This document shows, piece after piece, positions 22,241-33,929 of a DNA stretch of 64,000 nt (positions are counted from its first letter, which is position 1; every line of letters starts with the position of its first letter). Both the position numbers and the translations under genes were made by a program. Under the pieces are notes generated by a model. It did not search any database. It was not told the DNA's origin and saw nothing but the letters and a program-made list of their open reading frames with translations. The stretch lies in the NCBI GenBank assembly GCA_030674185.1, contig CM060307.1, positions 39,147,280-39,211,279 on the forward strand, written 5' to 3'. Source of the stretch: Monoplex corrugatus (taxonomy: Eukaryota > Mollusca > Gastropoda > Littorinimorpha > Ranellidae).

Positions 22241-22640
22241 ACCAATTTTAAAATCTGGAAAAAAACAGTCCAAATCAACAAGCATGTTTGTGCGCCTGCT
22301 TTTTTGCACCTAACATTATGTGGAGACTGGACTCAACGAGCATTTAGCATGTATGCATTGAACTTGTATGGAAGAATCCTACCTCACTAAACACAAACAC
22401 TTCAACCATGCTTCATAATTGGATTGAAAGTTGGGAAGATTGTGGACAGCTATAAATAATTTATAAAGCATTATTACCGGCTGTCTTTGAAATGTCCACA
22501 AGCATGCGTCATTGCGTGCTGTATGTTGTACAAACGCAGTATATTAGAGGACAAACAACCCGAAAAACTGAAGAATGAAACGAAATAAAAATGAATGTTT
22601 TATGCTCCCATGAATTAGATATTAAAACATGGGTCAACTT
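22240..22640. other. Unassigned sequence upstream of family A copy A2
   Basis: No gene or repeat recognised. Confidence 0.45.
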
Positions 22641-24170
22641 ATATTAGATAAATGGGGAGAGTATATTAAAGACCGTTTTAGAAGATGACAGAAACGAAGA
22701 ACACATCATAAGAAAGAACGTTGAAGGACCATCCATAATGAAACGCGAAGTTAGAGCAGCATTGAAAAAGATGAAACCAGGAAAAGCCCCAAGACCACCA
22801 CAATCTTACTACAGAGATTGAAACACTGGAGGAATTTGGCATTGAAAACATAACAGTCCTCCTAAATGAAAATTTATGACAGGAAAAATCCCAAGAGATA
22901 TGTCAAATCAATTTTCATTCCTGTTCCAAAGGAAATAGGGGCTATAAAATGCGAACCCCATCACACAATCAGCTTGACGAGTCATGTAACAAAAATCACA
23001 TCAAAAATAATCATGATGAGGACAAGGACTAGAATCAAAATAGAAATAGCAGAAGAACAGTGTGAATTTGTGGAAGGGAAAGGGACTGTTAATGCAACAT
23101 ACATCCTAAGAAGTATCATAGATGGGTCAATCAAGTTGAACGAGGATGTTTATGTATGCTTGTTGATTATACAAAGGCTTTCGATTGGGTAAGACATAAA
23201 TAATTGATCGACCAACTAGAAAGATTCAATATTGAAGGAAAAGATCTACGAATAATCAGAAATATGTACTGGGAACAAACAGCTACAATGAGAATAGAAA
23301 ACGATATAAGCTCTTTCCAAAATATCAAAAGAGGAGTCAGGCAAGGTTGTGTTCTGTCACCAGATCTGTTTTCACTTTACAGTTTAAACATCATGAGAAA
23401 CCTAGAAGAATACCCTGGATTAAAAGTTGGAGGAAAAATGATAAACAACATTCGATACGCAGATGAAACCGTTCTAATTACAGAAAATGAAAGGTACACA
23501 CAAAACTTTGTGAATATAATAGAAATAGAAAGAAAAAACAAAGGGTTGGAGCTAAATAGCAAGAACGCTGAAGTCATGGTAATCAGTAAAGTACATGAAC
23601 CCCCCTCATGCAAAATAACAGCAAACGGCACAACCTTGACACAGGTTGATAAGTTTAAATATCTGGAAACGATCATCTCACCAGACGGCAGATGCAAATC
23701 AGAAATTGCCAGCAGAATCAGCCAAGCCAAAACAGCATTCAAGAAGATGAAAAGCATTCTTTCCAACAAATGCCTATCAATAACATCAGGAAGAAAGTTC
23801 TTGAATGCTATACGGAACCAATTATTTTATACGGTTGCAAGGCGTGGACAGTCAACAAGCAAAGCCACAACAAGATTGAGGCAGCCGAGATGTGGTTTCT
23901 AAGAAGACTGTTGAGAGTTCCATGGACAGCAAAGAAAACAAACGAGACAGTCTTGGTGGAGGCAGACACAAGAAGATCACTCATAAGGAAGCTTAGGAAA
24001 AGACAGACATTTATAGGCCATTTTATGAGGAAAGGGAAATTAGAGCACCTGGTCACAACAGGAACGCTGGAGGGAAAGTGAGCACCAGGTAGACCCAGGG
24101 AGAACATATTGGACGGACTTGCAGTGTGGCTGAGGACAGAGAGGGTGAAAAATATCTTCTGCACCTGTAT
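22640..24170 (+). pseudogene. Family A RTE-like reverse transcriptase remnant (copy A2)
   Basis: The longest family A copy. Reading through frame changes it gives EYIKD, VRAALKKMKPGKAP (pre-palm), GKIPRDM, EEQCEFVEGKGT.NATYILRS, YTKAFD (first catalytic Asp, in a shifted frame near 23170), then an open frame at 23204-23902 with MIDQLERFNIEGKDLRIIRN, GVRQGCVLSPDLFSLYS and RYADETVLI, followed by FKYL.TIISPDGRCK and SRISQAKTAFKKMKSIL. Near 23785-23800 the frame moves to one reading CYTEPIILYGCKAWTVNK, EMWFLRRLLRVPWTAKKTN and FIGHFMRKGKLEHLVTTG, which stops at 24079. The palm motif is YADE rather than YADD (residues 85-88 of the 23204 frame), so a catalytic Asp is lost as well. At least three frameshifts and several stops in the first 500 bp make it dead. 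The copy is 5'-truncated and lacks the GAT tail seen at A1. Confidence 0.88.
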
Positions 24171-24454
24171 GCTTGAATTTCCAAAGTGAGGAGGAGGCTG
24201 AAAAACACCATTCCTGGCTCTCCTACAAGGTGTGAATAATTTCAGCAGGTGCAACGTGCTAACTACAAGGAGATTAACTGCCATTCTATGCAAACAGTGT
24301 TCGTTGTGGAACAAAACTCCAATTCAGTCTGGTACATAACATGGTAAGAACTGTTCCACACACATACCTGCAGTCATTAACCTATGGATGGCTTAAAAGT
24401 AACTGGACACCTCATTACTCCAATGTGTTGCTGACGAAAGCTATGTTCGCTATG

Positions 24455-24765
24455 GAGACGTTAACTTAAGAGGTTTTCCCTAATTCCAAACAATGTCCTC
24501 AGTCCCTAATCAGCACTAAAGAGACACTCGATCACGGGAAACCTTCAAAGATTAGTGAAGCCATGAAAGATTCATTAGAACAAATGCGTAAAGCATGAAG
24601 TCAATAGGGGATAAAACCGTTAATCCAGCGTTTACTGTCTTCATTTTTTCAGCAACAAATTTGTCACTGCTGTCCCACATATTCTTCTCAGGTATGAAAA
24701 CATGATTTTGCATGATCCAGTTTGGCTGGCTGAACAATCTGACTAAACGGGTAGGTAAGTATAAC
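24455..24765 (-). repeat. Dispersed repeat R1, inverted copy
   Basis: The reverse complement matches the tandem R1 units: AATATGTGGGACAGCAGTGA, CAAATTTGTTGC, AAACGCTGG, CTAATGAATCTTTCATGGCT, TCACTAATCTTTG, TTTCCCGTGAT, GTCTCTTTAGTGCTGATTAG and ATTGTTTGGAATTAGGG. Similarity continues from both ends into the flanks more weakly. Confidence 0.78.
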
Positions 24766-24929
24766 ATCACATTAATATGGGACAGGTTTTTCTTCAATGG
24801 ACTTTACACAGTAACCGTTGCGATCAAAGTAGTTTTCTTTTTATGTCTGTGCATTATTTTTAGGAAAACGTCTACAACTACAGCAATAGACTTACTACAT
24901 GTGGATTTTGCTTGCTTAAAAATACAATG

Positions 24930-24986
<57 letters not shown>

Positions 24987-24998
24987 ACTATATATATC

Positions 24999-25037
<39 letters not shown>

Positions 25038-25180
25038 TGTACTATATATATATGTATACACATATGTATGTATATGTATATATATGTGTATATGTATACA
25101 TCTTTGTATATATCTATCGTTCTCTGTGTTTTTTTTATATACATATATATATATATATACATTATACACATATGCATATA
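24930..25180. repeat. CA array followed by TA / TATG array
   Basis: CA (24932-24981), then about 200 bp of TA, TATG and TATC repeats with high self-complementarity. The AT-rich part is expected to unwind or extrude easily. Confidence 0.94.
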
Positions 25181-25184
25181 TGAC

Positions 25185-25665
25185 GATGACAATAAAGCAT
25201 ATATGATTTAGAAATGAGATACAAAGATAGGTAGACAGACGTAATACATAACAAACTAGATCAGAACTATACATCAGGTGCAAGTACCAAAATTAGTCAG
25301 ATAAAGAAGCACAGAAGGAAAAAATTCTGAAGTGATGTTCTGGATTCAATATGGTGAAGAAATATTTGTTCATCAATTTAGTTATGAAACTGTCCCAAAG
25401 GGTTCTGAATGAACATCTGCTGTTGTGTTGAGAGACCAGATGATACAGTTAGATATGGTGCATTTGAGATCTAGTCTTTAAGGCTGTTATGAAATCATTT
25501 CGGTTTTATTCCATGCTGCTTAAAAGCCATGGTATGGCACCTTTGGTAGGCTGGGAGATATACTTCCAGCAACAAAAGATATATTTGTATGGAGGGCCAT
25601 GACCGCCTAAGCCATGAGGCAGGATACATGATGACCAGTAATAAAAGCTAGTATTGTTGAAGCTC
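25185..25665. other. Unassigned sequence
   Basis: No gene or repeat recognised. Confidence 0.45.
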
Positions 25666-25669
25666 TACT

Positions 25670-26180
25670 ACTCACTGAGGCATGCAAACCTTCCAATCAC
25701 AACAAAGTGGCGATCCTCTTCAGCTACCTGTTTTGTCCGTCGGTCGAAGACGGGACTTTTCAGTGAGGATGAAAATGTAGCCATGCTCCTTCTGTGACCT
25801 TGCAAGACCTTTTTTCTCTGTTTAAGCTGGCGTCGTTTATATCGGTCTACATTGACCAAGTTCCCCTTTAAGACTTTGCCCTCTTTTAATTTTTTTTGGC
25901 TGGGATCAAAGCCTATTGACTTTCTGTGGATGGGAGAGGCAGTCCAATACCTGACAAGTTGACATCAAACGACTCAAGGACTTTCTTTTACTTTGGCATT
26001 GCTGTCTCATCAGGTTTTTGTGGCAGCGGTAGTGCCATTGATCCTTTCAGCCAGACCAATTAGTTTCTGATGATGGTTGTAGCCAGTGAGGTTATTTTCT
26101 GCCACAAATCTGGATGTATGCTGAACTGTGTTGTTGGGGCGTTCTATTCAGTTTCTATTAGACGTTTTTGCTGTTCTTGC
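25670..26180 (+). repeat. Dispersed repeat R3, partial copy
   Basis: Matches R3 blocks through TTTAAGCTGGCGTCGTTTAT, ATCGGTCTACATTGACC, GGGAGAGGCAGTCCAAT, CATCAAACGACTCAAGGAC, TTTACTTTGGCATTGCTGTC, GTGGCAGCGGTAGTGCCATTG and a GTAGCCAGTGAGG segment. The upstream third of R3 is missing. Confidence 0.75.
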
Positions 26181-26227
26181 TCCAGAATCATCTATGTTTC
26201 TTTCTCTGTGTGTGTTTGTCTCCTTTT

Positions 26228-26230
26228 TGG

Positions 26231-26278
<48 letters not shown>

Positions 26279-26500
26279 AACACAGAGAGAGAGAGAGACT
26301 TCAGACTTCTGAAGTCTGAACTCTCTCTCTCTCTCTCTCTGTTTCTCTTTCTCTCTCTGTCTCTGTCTTTCTGTCTCTATCTCCTCCTTCTCTTTTTATC
26401 ATTTCTGTTTGTCTATCTGTCTGTCTGTCTCTCTATCTGTCTGTCTGTCTGTCTCTCTTTCCCTCTCTCTCACTCTCTCTCTCTCTCTCTCTCTCTGAGT
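26228..26500. repeat. TC / GA / TC / TCTG array with internal palindrome
   Basis: TC run (26228-26278), GA run (26284-26298), a perfect 10-bp inverted repeat TTCAGACTTC-T-GAAGTCTGAA (26300-26320), TC run (26321-26340), TCTG units and TC (26460-26497). The GA and TC runs beside the palindrome are themselves complementary. Confidence 0.95.
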
Positions 26501-26559
26501 GGAAGGAGAGATAAAGATACGGGAGAGAAAGAGAGTGAAAGACAGAAGGTGTTTTGTTA

Positions 26560-26985
26560 GGAGTTTATTTATTTCTGGCTTGTCCATGTTTTTCTTTGTT
26601 ACATTTGATTTATTTATCTCTTTTTTTCTTTTGGGCGTTTTTGGCTTGCTTTCCTATTTTGTCTTTTTGTGCTTATTTGCTTACTGTCCAAAAGCATTTC
26701 CTTCACAAAAATAGAGATTTCTGTTAAGTGACTCTATAAATTTCAGAGTACGAATTTGATCTCCGGTTTTGTTATAGCTCGTATCGACTCCATTTCCTAT
26801 CTTCTTCGATTCGTGCCGAGAGTTACAGATGTTATGCAAAAAAAAAAAAACAAAAAAAAAAACCAGGATAGGATAAACACAGAAAACAGCCATTCAACCG
26901 TTTGATGACAGAACCAAAAATTAGGAAACATAAAACTACGTGGAAATGCCATGAAGTTTGTGACCATTCTCATATATGTAGATAT
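26560..26985 (+). repeat. Dispersed repeat R9, copy 2
   Basis: Follows the pyrimidine array as at 9.19 kb. Shared signals are GACAGAACCAAAAA, ACATAAAACTAYG, GTGGAAATGCCAT and TTCTCAT. A poly-A run at 26838-26862 lies inside. Confidence 0.55.
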
Positions 26986-27029
26986 GATTATGTAAGATTG
27001 AAAAGCTCATTCAGTCAATGAGTCAGGCA

Positions 27030-27160
27030 ATCAACAAATAAATAGAACACAAATTAATGAATAAATAAACAATGAAAATAATAAATACGAAGAGAGATAC
27101 AGAGACAGATATAGACAGACAGACTATATAGATAGTTAGATAGATAATATTTTTGGCTTA
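27030..27160. repeat. Degenerate AATA / GATA stretch
   Basis: Low-order tetranucleotide remnants (AAAT, GACA, GATA). Confidence 0.7.
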
Positions 27161-27555
27161 TGCTGGCTAAGCATACTCCAAAATATATTTGATTACTGCA
27201 GCCAGACTCCCTGGTTTGCGACAGATAACGAACCTAGCGAAGTATAACCAAAAATATATACACAAGCTATCAGAACCAGTTAGGTTTTGAGTTTTGCAAA
27301 ACTCAATTTCTTGTTCTATGCTTTCCATTCTTTTAGTCTTCAGCATGACAATGACATTGTTTGCTGAATCAGAACTTCTTTGGTTTATCGAATATCCAGT
27401 ATTATATTCAAATATGTCTTTTCTTTTAACCTTGTACTTTTGCTAAAATATTGGCCCACCACAACAATCTATGACTTATCATACTTCACATTAATATATG
27501 CATTTACATGGCAACACGATTGAAACCATTTGGTAAATCTGTGTTCACAACGATA

Positions 27556-27621
27556 GCAGAGAATTCATCACTGTCTCATAAAGCATCCGCAGAGAATTCA
27601 TCACTGTCTCATAAAGCATCT
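27556..27621. repeat. 33-bp tandem duplication, two units
   Basis: Two units of 33 bp (27556-27588 and 27589-27621), beginning GCAGAGAATTCATCACTGTC, identical except the last base. In phase with an open frame of 62 codons, but that frame has no other coding signal. Confidence 0.95.
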
Positions 27622-28119
27622 GGACCGAATGCAGTGAAACACACCATTACAGAAAGAGAGATTGTTGATCTAACGCATACTACTTTCTTTCTTTGAATCG
27701 AAAGGAAAACGCTTGTCCTTCGTCTCAAATGTTCCCCTCACCCCAGAACCCTTGGGGTAAAACTGACCAGTAAAGATACAAAAATGTGGCTAAATGAAAG
27801 TGCACACTGTACCAGGGGATTCTTTTTTGATTCCTGGCCTATTGACGTTGTGTCTCTCTGTATTTTCCCTCTTCCTTTCTTGTTTGCATCTCCCACGCAA
27901 TGACACACTCTTGGGCATACCAGATTTATCATCGAAACGCCATTTATTTATTTGTTGTCATTATTTGTATCTAATTTGTAAAGCTTTCGGTATGGCCATG
28001 TCTCATCTTCGCACTTCTTCCTCACTTTGTCAAAAACAAGGCTGAATTTGAATGTCTGTGAGCGTCTTTCTCAAATGCACAAATACGCATGTCACCAAAT
28101 ACAAATACAAGTACACACT

Positions 28120-28148
28120 CACTCACACACGCACACACACACACACAC

Positions 28149-28196
<48 letters not shown>

Positions 28197-28285
28197 ATAT
28201 ACACACATTCACAGACACACACATATACACACATACACACACAACATCACACACACACACACACACACACACACACCACAACACA
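28120..28285. repeat. CA array with internal TA block
   Basis: CA (28128-28160), TA/TATG (28161-28201), then CA (28202-28280). Confidence 0.94.
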
Positions 28286-28734
28286 CAAAACACAGCAAAA
28301 TAGAAATATGGCACGTGCACATAGCATAAAACTGTGCAAAAATCCTTTCAACATGTCTGCCCATCTGTCTGTCATCACTCTGTCTTTCTCTATTCTGATC
28401 CATGTTTCTGTGTCTTAACCATATGTAGATTACCAAATGATATACTCTTCTCAATGTGTTACCGTTGACTTTTTGTTTCTCATGGGTATTTTCAGCATTA
28501 CCAACACATTGCTGCTGCTGGCATGTAATGTATATGACGAATGATATTTTGACATGAACACTTTGTATCTCTTTTTGTCATGTATTTGTTTATTTTTTTG
28601 TTTAATTCTATATGACTAAATAGGTTTCTGCCTCAGTGAACTGCTTTTACATGCCTTACTTTATGTGTGTGCACCCGCATTGCATATCTCCAATCTGTAT
28701 ACCTGTTTTTTATTTGTTTCTTGTGTTTTATTTT

Positions 28735-28769
28735 GCTTCTCTCTCTCTTTCACTCTCTCTCTTTCTCTG

Positions 28770-28822
<53 letters not shown>

Positions 28823-29032
28823 GTCCTTCTGTGTCTCTCTTTCTTTCTCTCCCCATGCGAATTCACATTCTCACCATCAAACTTCTGTCAAAATCTCTCT
28901 CTCTTTCTCTATCTCTTTCTCTCTCTCTCAGTCTCTCTATTTCACTCTCTCTTTCTCTCTCTCTCTCTCTTTATCTCTTCTTCTTCTCTCTCTCTCTCTC
29001 TCTCTCTCACTCTCTCTCTCTCACTCTCTTAG
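28735..29032. repeat. TC array, about 300 bp
   Basis: Mostly pure TC with a 45-bp unique break near 28852-28895. Confidence 0.95.
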
Positions 29033-29861
29033 TTTTCACCTAACTCAATTTTTATTCGATAATTTTCTATTCTTACATCTACATCCATTAGCAAGATATG
29101 CTTTCTTAAGAGATTTTGTTGAAATACTTGGCATAAGATATTCGATTACATCATCGATACTTTCTCACATTAACTCTGCAAAAATACAGTCATGCCACAG
29201 CTATTCTTATGATATTACATTTCACATCTAGCTTTATGCAGTTGTTAGTTGATGATAGGTTTGACAATGTTTGATGATCATACGTTCACAGAGACAGCAG
29301 AAGACTTGTCACTTTACTCATGCTGCTAGACACACAAGCTATACAAAACACATGGATAGCAATTGACGGACAATCTTCGATCTAACGCATTCTACCATCT
29401 TTGTTTAAATATAAACGGAAACGATTTTCTTCCGTTTAAACTGTTTCTCCCCTTGGGACAAAAAGAGCAGCAAAAATGATGAAAATATTCCTAAACGAAA
29501 CCAAACACAACGCCAAGAGATTTCTTGTCTAGTTCCTTGTCAATTAAAGTTTTTGCTGTTTATTTTCCCATTTTCTACTTTCTGCATAAGCTTTCATTGA
29601 AGCTCCTTTGGGGATATTGAGATTGAAAAGGAAATGCACTTTATTATTTGTTCTACATATTTTCGTATATTTCTTGCTTTCTCACTCTTTATTTTTCTGA
29701 ATATGTGGTGTATATATGGTTTGTTTTGCTTTTAGTTTATGTATGTTTTATCACCCCTCCACCTCAGTTTTTCAGAAACAAGTCATGTTTAGATATCTGT
29801 GCGCACGTTATTTCGATTGTGTAAGCATGCATGTGGCAAGACACACGCTCACGATCAAAAA

Positions 29862-29902
29862 GACACACACACATGCACACACACACACACGCACACACAC
29901 AC

Positions 29903-29939
<37 letters not shown>

Positions 29940-29980
29940 TCTCTCGTTACCCCCCCCCCTCTCTCTCTCTCTCTCTCACT
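29862..29980. repeat. CA array then poly-C/TC
   Basis: CA with CG interruptions, then CCCCCCCC and a TC run. Confidence 0.93.
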
Positions 29981-30142
29981 GATTCACACATGGGCTAAGA
30001 AGCATGTGCGCATAACACAAAATAACGTAATAACAAAATGGCCTAACTCTCTGCTTTGGCCGTATATGCTTATATACTTGAATTTATTTTGTGTATCTTC
30101 ACGTCCTAAATATGTTTGTTTATCTGCTGCTTTCTTTTGGTT

Positions 30143-30146
<4 letters not shown>

Positions 30147-30203
<57 letters not shown>

Positions 30204-30207
30204 CTTT

Positions 30208-30248
<41 letters not shown>

Positions 30249-30258
30249 CTCTCCCTCT
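30147..30258. repeat. TC array
   Basis: Almost pure TC with a short TTTTCTTTTCTT break near 30200. Confidence 0.95.
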
Positions 30259-30534
30259 CTCTGTCTATCTGTTATTCTCTCTTTTGCACTCCCAGATCGA
30301 TACAGGCGTGTTGAACAGATGCTGACCTTTCTGCCAGACTCAATGTGTTATTAAGCCACTGAAATTGAACAAAACAAAAAAGAAATCAAAGTGAAAATAA
30401 AATGTTGTAAGGGAAACATGAAAAAAAAACAAGGAAAAAAAAGCAAAGAATTAGGGAAAGAAAGAGAATTCTGTGTCATCGAAACACAAGTGACCTCCCA
30501 CCACTTTCTATTTTCTCATGCTGACTGTTAATTC

Positions 30535-30565
30535 TCTTCTTCTCTCTCTCTCTTCTTCTCTCTTT

Positions 30566-30603
<38 letters not shown>

Positions 30604-30830
30604 CCCTCTCCTCTCTCCATCTTTGTTTTATTATATATATAATTCATCTCCATACTTATGATATTAATAAAAATATAATATTATATATAGATATATATAC
30701 TATACATATATACATATACATATATATATATATATGACGATAGAGACAGGCATACAGATACATAGACAGATAGACAGACAGACAAATAGACAGATAGACA
30801 AATAAAGACACACAGAGAGAAATTGATATA
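30535..30830. repeat. TC, TA and GACA arrays
   Basis: TC/TTC (30535-30618), TATA/ATAT (30630-30735) and GACA/GATA (30740-30815). The last abuts the first R1 tandem unit. Confidence 0.9.
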
Positions 30831-30837
30831 CTGTCGA

Positions 30838-31782
30838 TATGTCCGTCTGCCTGTCTCTTTTTACGTGTGTGTGAGCGAGCCACAAAGGCATCTTGCATGC
30901 CTCTTATTGCTGCCAGCGTCCTCCTAATGGGAACAGACTGTCTGTGACTGAAATAAAAAAAAGTCAATAACAGAAAAAAGTGATTGCCACAGCTCGTGAC
31001 AAAAACGCATTTCACCAAATCAGGTTCCATATTAATAATTCATCCACCTCTTACATCGTACTCGTCACCCTTCTCTGTTAAACGACCCGAATTGGATAGT
31101 ATATGCCTGTGTTGTGTACCACGTAACAACATTATGTGGGGCACCAGTGACAAATTTATTGTCAGAAACCAAAGACATTAAACCGCTGGCTCAAAGGCTT
31201 GATCACTCATTTACTTCACGCAGTTCGCTCTTTCACTAATTAATCTTTCATGGCTTCATTCATCTCTGACAGCTTTCCCGAGATTGACGGTCTCTTTACT
31301 GCTGATTAGTGAGTGAGAGCATTGTTGGGAATTAGAGTTAAACTCTTGTTATCGTCCCCACGGCGAACGTAATTTCCTTTTGCTACACTTAACAGTAACT
31401 GGGTGACTGTAGTTTAGCGATGTAGAGGTTGATGACCATTGGAGCATAATGATAAAGTCTGGTTTTCTCTGTTGCCATTGTGAGTTTGAGTACCCTGAGG
31501 GGACAGGATCAAGATGACAGATCATGATAAAGTCATCCCTACTTAAGCATGAATTCCATGTTCTTAGTAGAAGGCCTCCGTCAGTCATAGGTCGACTATG
31601 GATGATCCACCCTAGAGTCATGTAGAGTTGATTTCGTATGGAACAGTGTTGGCTGTGGCTGGTGAGGCCAACGTGGGAAAGGCAATCTCTGCAACATCAA
31701 ATGCATGTATCGTATGGATGATTGCCATGGAATTGCTTCCAAAGGAGCTCACTTTATCCCTGTTTCTCTTTTCCTCAATTAA
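30838..31782 (+). repeat. R1 tandem unit 1
   Basis: First of three direct units of about 0.94 kb. Landmarks: GTCCGTCTG start, GCTGCCAGCGTCCTCCTAAT, GGGAACAGACTGTCTGTGAC, GTGATTGCCACAGCTCGTGA, a CATCCACCTCTTACATCGTA segment, ACATTATGTGGGGCACCAGT, GTCAGAAACCAAAGACATTA, TAATCTTTCATGGCTTCATT and a less conserved right third. No protein-like frame; the short frames that recur in the units (for example at 30984-31181) are shared only because the DNA is. Confidence 0.9.
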
Positions 31783-32722
31783 GGTCTGTCCGTCTGTCTT
31801 TCTCCTTGTATGTGGGTCTTATTGAGCCACAAAGGCATCTGGTATAGTTTTATTGCTGCAACGTCCTCCTAATGGGAACAGACTGTCTGTGACTAAAAGA
31901 AAAAAGTCAATAACATAAAAAAAATGTGATTACCACTGCTCGTGACAAAAACACGTTTCACCAAATAAGGTTCATGTTAATAATTCATCCACCTCTTACA
32001 TCGTATTCTCGCCCTTCTCTGTTAAACGACCCAAATGGATAATATATGCCTGTGTTGTACCACGTAACAACATTATATGGGGCACCAGTGACAAATTTAT
32101 TGTCAGAAACCAAAGACATTAAACGCTGGCTCAAAGGCTTGATCCCTCATTCACTTCACGCAGTTCGCTCTTTCACTAATTAATCTTTCATGGCTTCATT
32201 CATCTCTGACAGCTTTCCCAAGGGTGACAGTCTCTTTACTGCTGATTAGTGAGTGAGAGCATTGTTGGGAATTAAAGTTAAACTAAAGTTATCGTCCCCA
32301 CGCGAAAGTAATTTCCTTTTGCTACACGTAACAGTAACTAGGTGATAGTGTAGTTTAGCATGTACAGGTTGATGACCATTCAAACATGATGAGTGAGTTG
32401 ATTTTCTGTTTATTGTTGTGGGTTCCAGTACCCTGATGGGACTGGATCAAGATGGCAGTTACAGCATGATGAAGTTATCTTTACTTAAAGTGTGATTCCA
32501 TTTTCTTTGTAGAAGACCTCCATCAGTCATGGTCAACTATGGATGAAGCGCCCTAGAGTCATGTAGAGTGGAGTTGGTGCATCTGGATGAGTTTCAGCTG
32601 TGGTTCGTGAGGCCGATGCATGAAAGGCAGTCTACAACATATCAAAATCATGCATGGATGCTGGCCATAGGGTTGATTTTACAGGAGCTTGCTTTCCACC
32701 TTGTTCTCTCTTCCTCAGGTAA
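31783..32722 (+). repeat. R1 tandem unit 2
   Basis: Same order as unit 1. It differs from units 1 and 3 at several shared sites, for example CCAAGGGTGACAG where they read CCGAGATTGACGG, and AATTAAAGTTAAACTAAAG where they read AATTAGAGTTAAACTC. Confidence 0.9.
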
Positions 32723-33560
32723 GGTCTGTCCATCCAGTCTGTCTCTTTGTTCATGCATGTGAGCGAGCCATGAGGGCAGTCTGGTATAGTTTTATTGCTG
32801 CCAACGTCCTCCTAATGGTAACGGACTGTCTGTGACTGAAAGAAAAAAGTCAATAACAAAAAAGTGATTGCCACAATTCGTGACAAAAACGCATTTCACC
32901 AAATCAGGTTCCATATTAATAATTCATCCACCTCTTACATCGTACTCGTCCCCTTCTCTGATAAACAACCAAATTGGATAGTATATGCCTGTGTTGTACC
33001 ACGTAACAACATTCTGTGGGGCACCAGTGACAAATTTATTGTCAGAAACCAAAGACATTAAACGCTGGCTCAAAGGCTTGATCACTCATTTACTTCACGC
33101 AGTTCGCTCTTTCACTAATTAATCTTTCATGGCTTCATTCATCTCTGACAGCTTTCCCGAGATTGACGGTCTCTTTACTGCTGATTAATGAGTGAGAGCA
33201 TTGTTGGGAATTAGAGTTAAACTCTTAAGTTATCGTCCCCATGGCGAACGTAATTTCCTTTTGCTACACGTAACAGTAGTAAGTAGGTGACAGCGTCGTT
33301 TGGCAATGAAGGGGTTCATAATTATTCTGTTGCTTTTGTGGGTTCGAGTACCCTGAGCGGATTGGATCAGAGCAGTAGTTGGTAAAGTATGTGAAATGCG
33401 TTTACTTAGTAGTAGGTATCCGTCTGTCAGGGTCGACTCTGGCTGATTCACCTAGTGTCGTGTTGAGTTGCGTTGACACCTCTGCAACAGAGTCAGTTGT
33501 GGCTGGTAAGACTGATGAGTTGAAAGGCAGACTCTGCAACACTGGATGCTGGCCAATAAA
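32723..33560 (+). repeat. R1 tandem unit 3
   Basis: Begins GTCTGTCCATCCAGTCTG and stays close to unit 1 until about 33290, then its right third is diverged and shortened (GGGTTCGAGTACCCTGAGCG, GTAGTAGGTATCCGTCTGTC) before ending in CAACCAA repeats at 33560-33600. Confidence 0.88.
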
Positions 33561-33719
33561 GCAACCAAGCAACCAACCAACAAACCAACCAACCAACAAC
33601 TAACCATCCGAACCAAACAAACGTGAAACACAAAACTAAGACACAGCAACAGTAATACACAAGTTACAGATAAGAGATGGGAAAACGTGCATAGTTTATC
33701 AAAACTTATAAACAGAGAA

Positions 33720-33897
33720 CTTTCGTGTGTCTGTGTGCATGTGTGCGCGCGTGCGTGCGTGCGTGTGTGTGAGCGTGTGTGTGTGTGTGAGCGTGTGTGT
33801 GTGTGTGCGTGCGTGCATGCGTGTGTATGTGTCCCCGCGAGCGTGTGTATGTCTGTATATGTGTTTACGTTCATGTGTGTGTGTGCGTATGTGTGTG

Positions 33898-33929
<32 letters not shown>

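Larger units (their letters stand above)
27540..28735 (+). repeat. R8 module, copy 1
   Basis: Left part matches 29290-29720 (GATCTAACGCAT.CTAC, an AAACG-rich hairpin segment, GGGATTC/GAGATTT TCTTG). It is followed by a CA/TA array (28122-28285), a GCACGTGCACATAGCATAAAAC segment matched at 30002, and a segment ending TTTTATTTTGCTTC before the TC array, matched by TTTCTTTTGGTTTG at 30130. Non-coding. Confidence 0.68.
29040..30358 (+). repeat. R8 module, copy 2 (tandem to copy 1)
   Basis: Same order as copy 1 in direct orientation: GATCTAACGCATTCTACC at 29381, hairpin AAACGGAA...TTCCGTTT at about 29412-29440, CA array (29862-29938), GCATGTGCGCATAACAC, TC array (30147-30245) and the right-end segment CCAGACTCAATGTGTTATTA at 30333. 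The spacing between copies is about 1.7 kb at the left anchor and 1.4 kb at the TC array, so the copies differ by indels in the arrays. Confidence 0.7.

Noticed and set aside
23204..23902. Functional host gene or active retroelement ORF
   Set aside because: RT motifs identify it as a non-LTR element; it has frameshifts on both sides and an altered active-site motif.
24986..25180. Replication origin or DNA unwinding element in the TA-rich tract
   Set aside because: High AT alone is not evidence; this is a TA/TATG microsatellite.
32705..32725. TTCCTCAGGTAAGG as adjoining splice acceptor/donor in R1
   Set aside because: Occurs only in one of three tandem units (the others read TCAATTAAGG or are diverged) and no coding sequence is near.
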